Origin: Camarhynchus parvulus
Taxonomy: Eukaryota > Chordata > Aves > Passeriformes > Thraupidae
Direction: 5' to 3'
Length of the DNA: 64,000 bases
NCBI RefSeq assembly: GCF_901933205.1
Contig: NC_044600.1
Coordinates: forward strand, 11,942,501 to 12,006,500
The notes under the pieces are model-generated. The model worked only from the letters and a program-made list of their open reading frames with translations. It ran no database searches and had not been told where the DNA came from. The position numbers and the translations under genes are program-made. Below, piece by piece: positions 62,490 to 64,000 of this stretch. Within the stretch, counting starts at the first letter, position 1, and every line of letters starts with the position of its first letter.

Positions 62490-62640
62490 GCTGTTACATA
62501 AGCAGCACCGTTTCTGCCGGCGGCAGCGGGGATGCGCCCCGCGCACATCCCTCTCCTCCCCATCCCACACGGACACAGCTCCCAGCAGCAGCTGGGCCAC
62601 AGCCACAGCGGGGGCAAGGTGGGCCACGGGCACTTGTGGA
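62490..62640. promoter_or_regulatory. Small GC-rich, CpG-containing patch
   Basis: A local CpG cluster at about 62505-62550 (TTTCTGCCGGCGGCAGCGGG, ATGCGCCCCGCGCACATCCC) in otherwise CpG-poor DNA. It is too short for a CpG island. It may be a minor regulatory island or part of a GC-rich exon. No splice structure could be confirmed. Confidence 0.3.
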
Positions 62641-63654
62641 AAGCAAAACCAGCGGTTTCAAAGAAAGTTCAAAAGGTGCCTGATGTTTATGAAGAGGCAT
62701 TGCTACTATGAAAGGAAGTGCTGCAATGGTATAATGTTCCTTAGCCCACTGAAAGCAGCTTGGCCTAGATTTTCCTGTACTGTTTGATGTGACCATTCAT
62801 GCAAACAGGAGTAAAACTTTCTCTTTGCTTTTAATTAAGCAACAGCATCACAACAACAAAAAGAATTAAAAAGTGACATCTACAAAACCCCTTTTTTTTG
62901 CTGTCATCTGGGTCTTTTGGGCTACTGTCAGACAGAGAATATGCAGGAATCAGCCCCATTGATTAAACTATTATTAGCAGTAAACAAACAGATGTGTTCA
63001 GCCAAAGACAGGACAAACCCCATGCTCTGTACTTCAGGACTACAAACAGAAAAAACCCCACTATATAAAAGGCTTACTTCTTTTTTTAAGCAAAGGATTC
63101 TCCAGCACAATGTGCAGAAGCAAAGTATACAGCATTTCAACATTCAGGAATTAATATAAAGAAATAGAACATTATTACCTCTGCTCTCTTCCCACAGACT
63201 AAACCCCATCAGCTTTCATAAGACTGGGAGCAGATCCTGTATCTGTAATAATCCTAAACAAAATGTGGCTCGTAGTCATTCAGGACATTCTGGTGTCCAT
63301 GAATCACTGGCAGACACCCTATGCAGTGGACAAATGCATAGGGGCTGTAGCTTTAGGACAGACATAAAACTCTTATGTAAGCCATAATCCTCGCACAGAC
63401 TCCTTATTCAGTGATTTTAAGAACGGTGCCGTAGAAGCCTGCTGGCATTCCAGTGGCTTTTAAGCAATTTGAAAATAGGGAGACTCCTGTCCCACCCCCT
63501 CCCTGACACCAGTGCTGCTGCTGGTACCCAGACCTACCTTGCAGGCTGTGGGGACACAGAGCATTGCTGTTCACCAATATTTGGGTCCTCCGCAGAGCTG
63601 CTGCTGTTGCTCTCTGTGCTGAGTGAATCACTGGGATTAATCTCCTGCAGAGTT
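62641..63654. other. Non-coding stretch, no gene seen
   Basis: AT-leaning DNA with chance frames only. Confidence 0.5.
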
Positions 63655-63770
63655 CACTGAGGCTAATGATAATCAAGTTAAATTTACACTATATGATCAG
63701 AGTTTAATTAGGTACTGTTATACAAGTCCTATTAATTACAGTGGTAATACCCTTACGAAATGCAGATGAG
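63655..63770. promoter_or_regulatory. Candidate conserved non-coding element G
   Basis: Cluster of homeodomain-type words in a short space: CTAATGATAATCAAGTTAAA near 63663-63682, AGTTTAATTAGGTACTG near 63701 and CTATTAATTACAGTGGTAAT near 63729-63748, with a retained CpG in CCTTACGAAATG. Enhancer function is inferred. Confidence 0.35.
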
Positions 63771-64000
63771 AGGGTGGGGCTGTGGTCAGAGGGGGCTTGG
63801 CTTCAGATGAATTCAGGAAAAAGCCCCATTAAAATGATCTGCTTGTCCCTTCAGTTACCTGCTTGCCTCTGTCAGTGCTCAAGATGAAAAAAAATGCTTT
63901 AAAAAAATTATAATCCTACAAAATGTAATAAAGCTAGAAGATTAAAGACCTCCTACATGCTACACTATCACTTCCGATTTACACCGAGAAGCAAGAATTC
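63771..64000. other. Non-coding end of window
   Basis: AT-rich tail with a run of A near 63900. Nothing is recognised. Confidence 0.5.

Noticed and set aside
1..64000. tRNA, rRNA, snRNA, CRISPR array or bacterial gene cluster
   Set aside because: I looked for tRNA T-loop words such as GGTTCGAATC and for regularly spaced direct repeats. None was found, and the composition and CR1 elements point to bird nuclear DNA.

Overview
The window reads as vertebrate nuclear DNA, and specifically as bird DNA. It holds several decayed CR1 LINE fragments with the usual avian 3' ends, one probable endogenous-retrovirus LTR piece, many short microsatellites, and one strong CpG island in otherwise AT-rich to moderate sequence. 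Nothing looks bacterial, plasmid-borne or phage-derived: there are no operons, no ribosome binding sites and no CRISPR arrays. I could not support any complete protein-coding gene. The open frames of 150-206 codons look like chance or composition-driven frames, with no recognisable domain and no convincing exon structure.

Layout. From 1 to 15 kb the sequence is non-coding. It carries a minus-strand CR1 tail (about 950-1150), a plus-strand CR1 with the decayed end of its reverse-transcriptase ORF (about 4840-5405), an unusually clean hairpin (7354-7426), a CR1 tail scrap near 8.85 kb, a GT-rich microsatellite, a candidate conserved element (9.54-9.79 kb), and an old, heavily diverged minus-strand LINE (about 10.85-12.0 kb). 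From about 15.23 to 16.56 kb lies the CpG island, the only feature that looks like a gene promoter. Splice-like signals on both strands overlap at its left edge, so the direction of transcription is not settled. A small CpG-rich patch at 18.93-19.05 kb abuts a second candidate conserved element.

From 19 to 64 kb I see intergenic or intronic sequence. It contains further CR1 tails (28.3-28.5 kb plus strand, 45.66-45.71 kb minus strand), (TA)/(CA) microsatellites, a 46-bp three-copy tandem repeat (34.24-34.37 kb), a strong G-quadruplex motif (47.97 kb), and a minus-strand LTR remnant starting at 56608. It also has several AT-rich, homeodomain-site-rich blocks that keep isolated CpGs and look like conserved non-coding elements.

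Overall this looks like regulatory or intronic territory around one CpG-island promoter, possibly of a developmental gene. The gene cannot be named from this sequence alone. I found no clear evidence of a new biological system. The items most worth checking are the CpG-island promoter with its two-strand splice signals, the 73-nt hairpin, and the candidate conserved elements.
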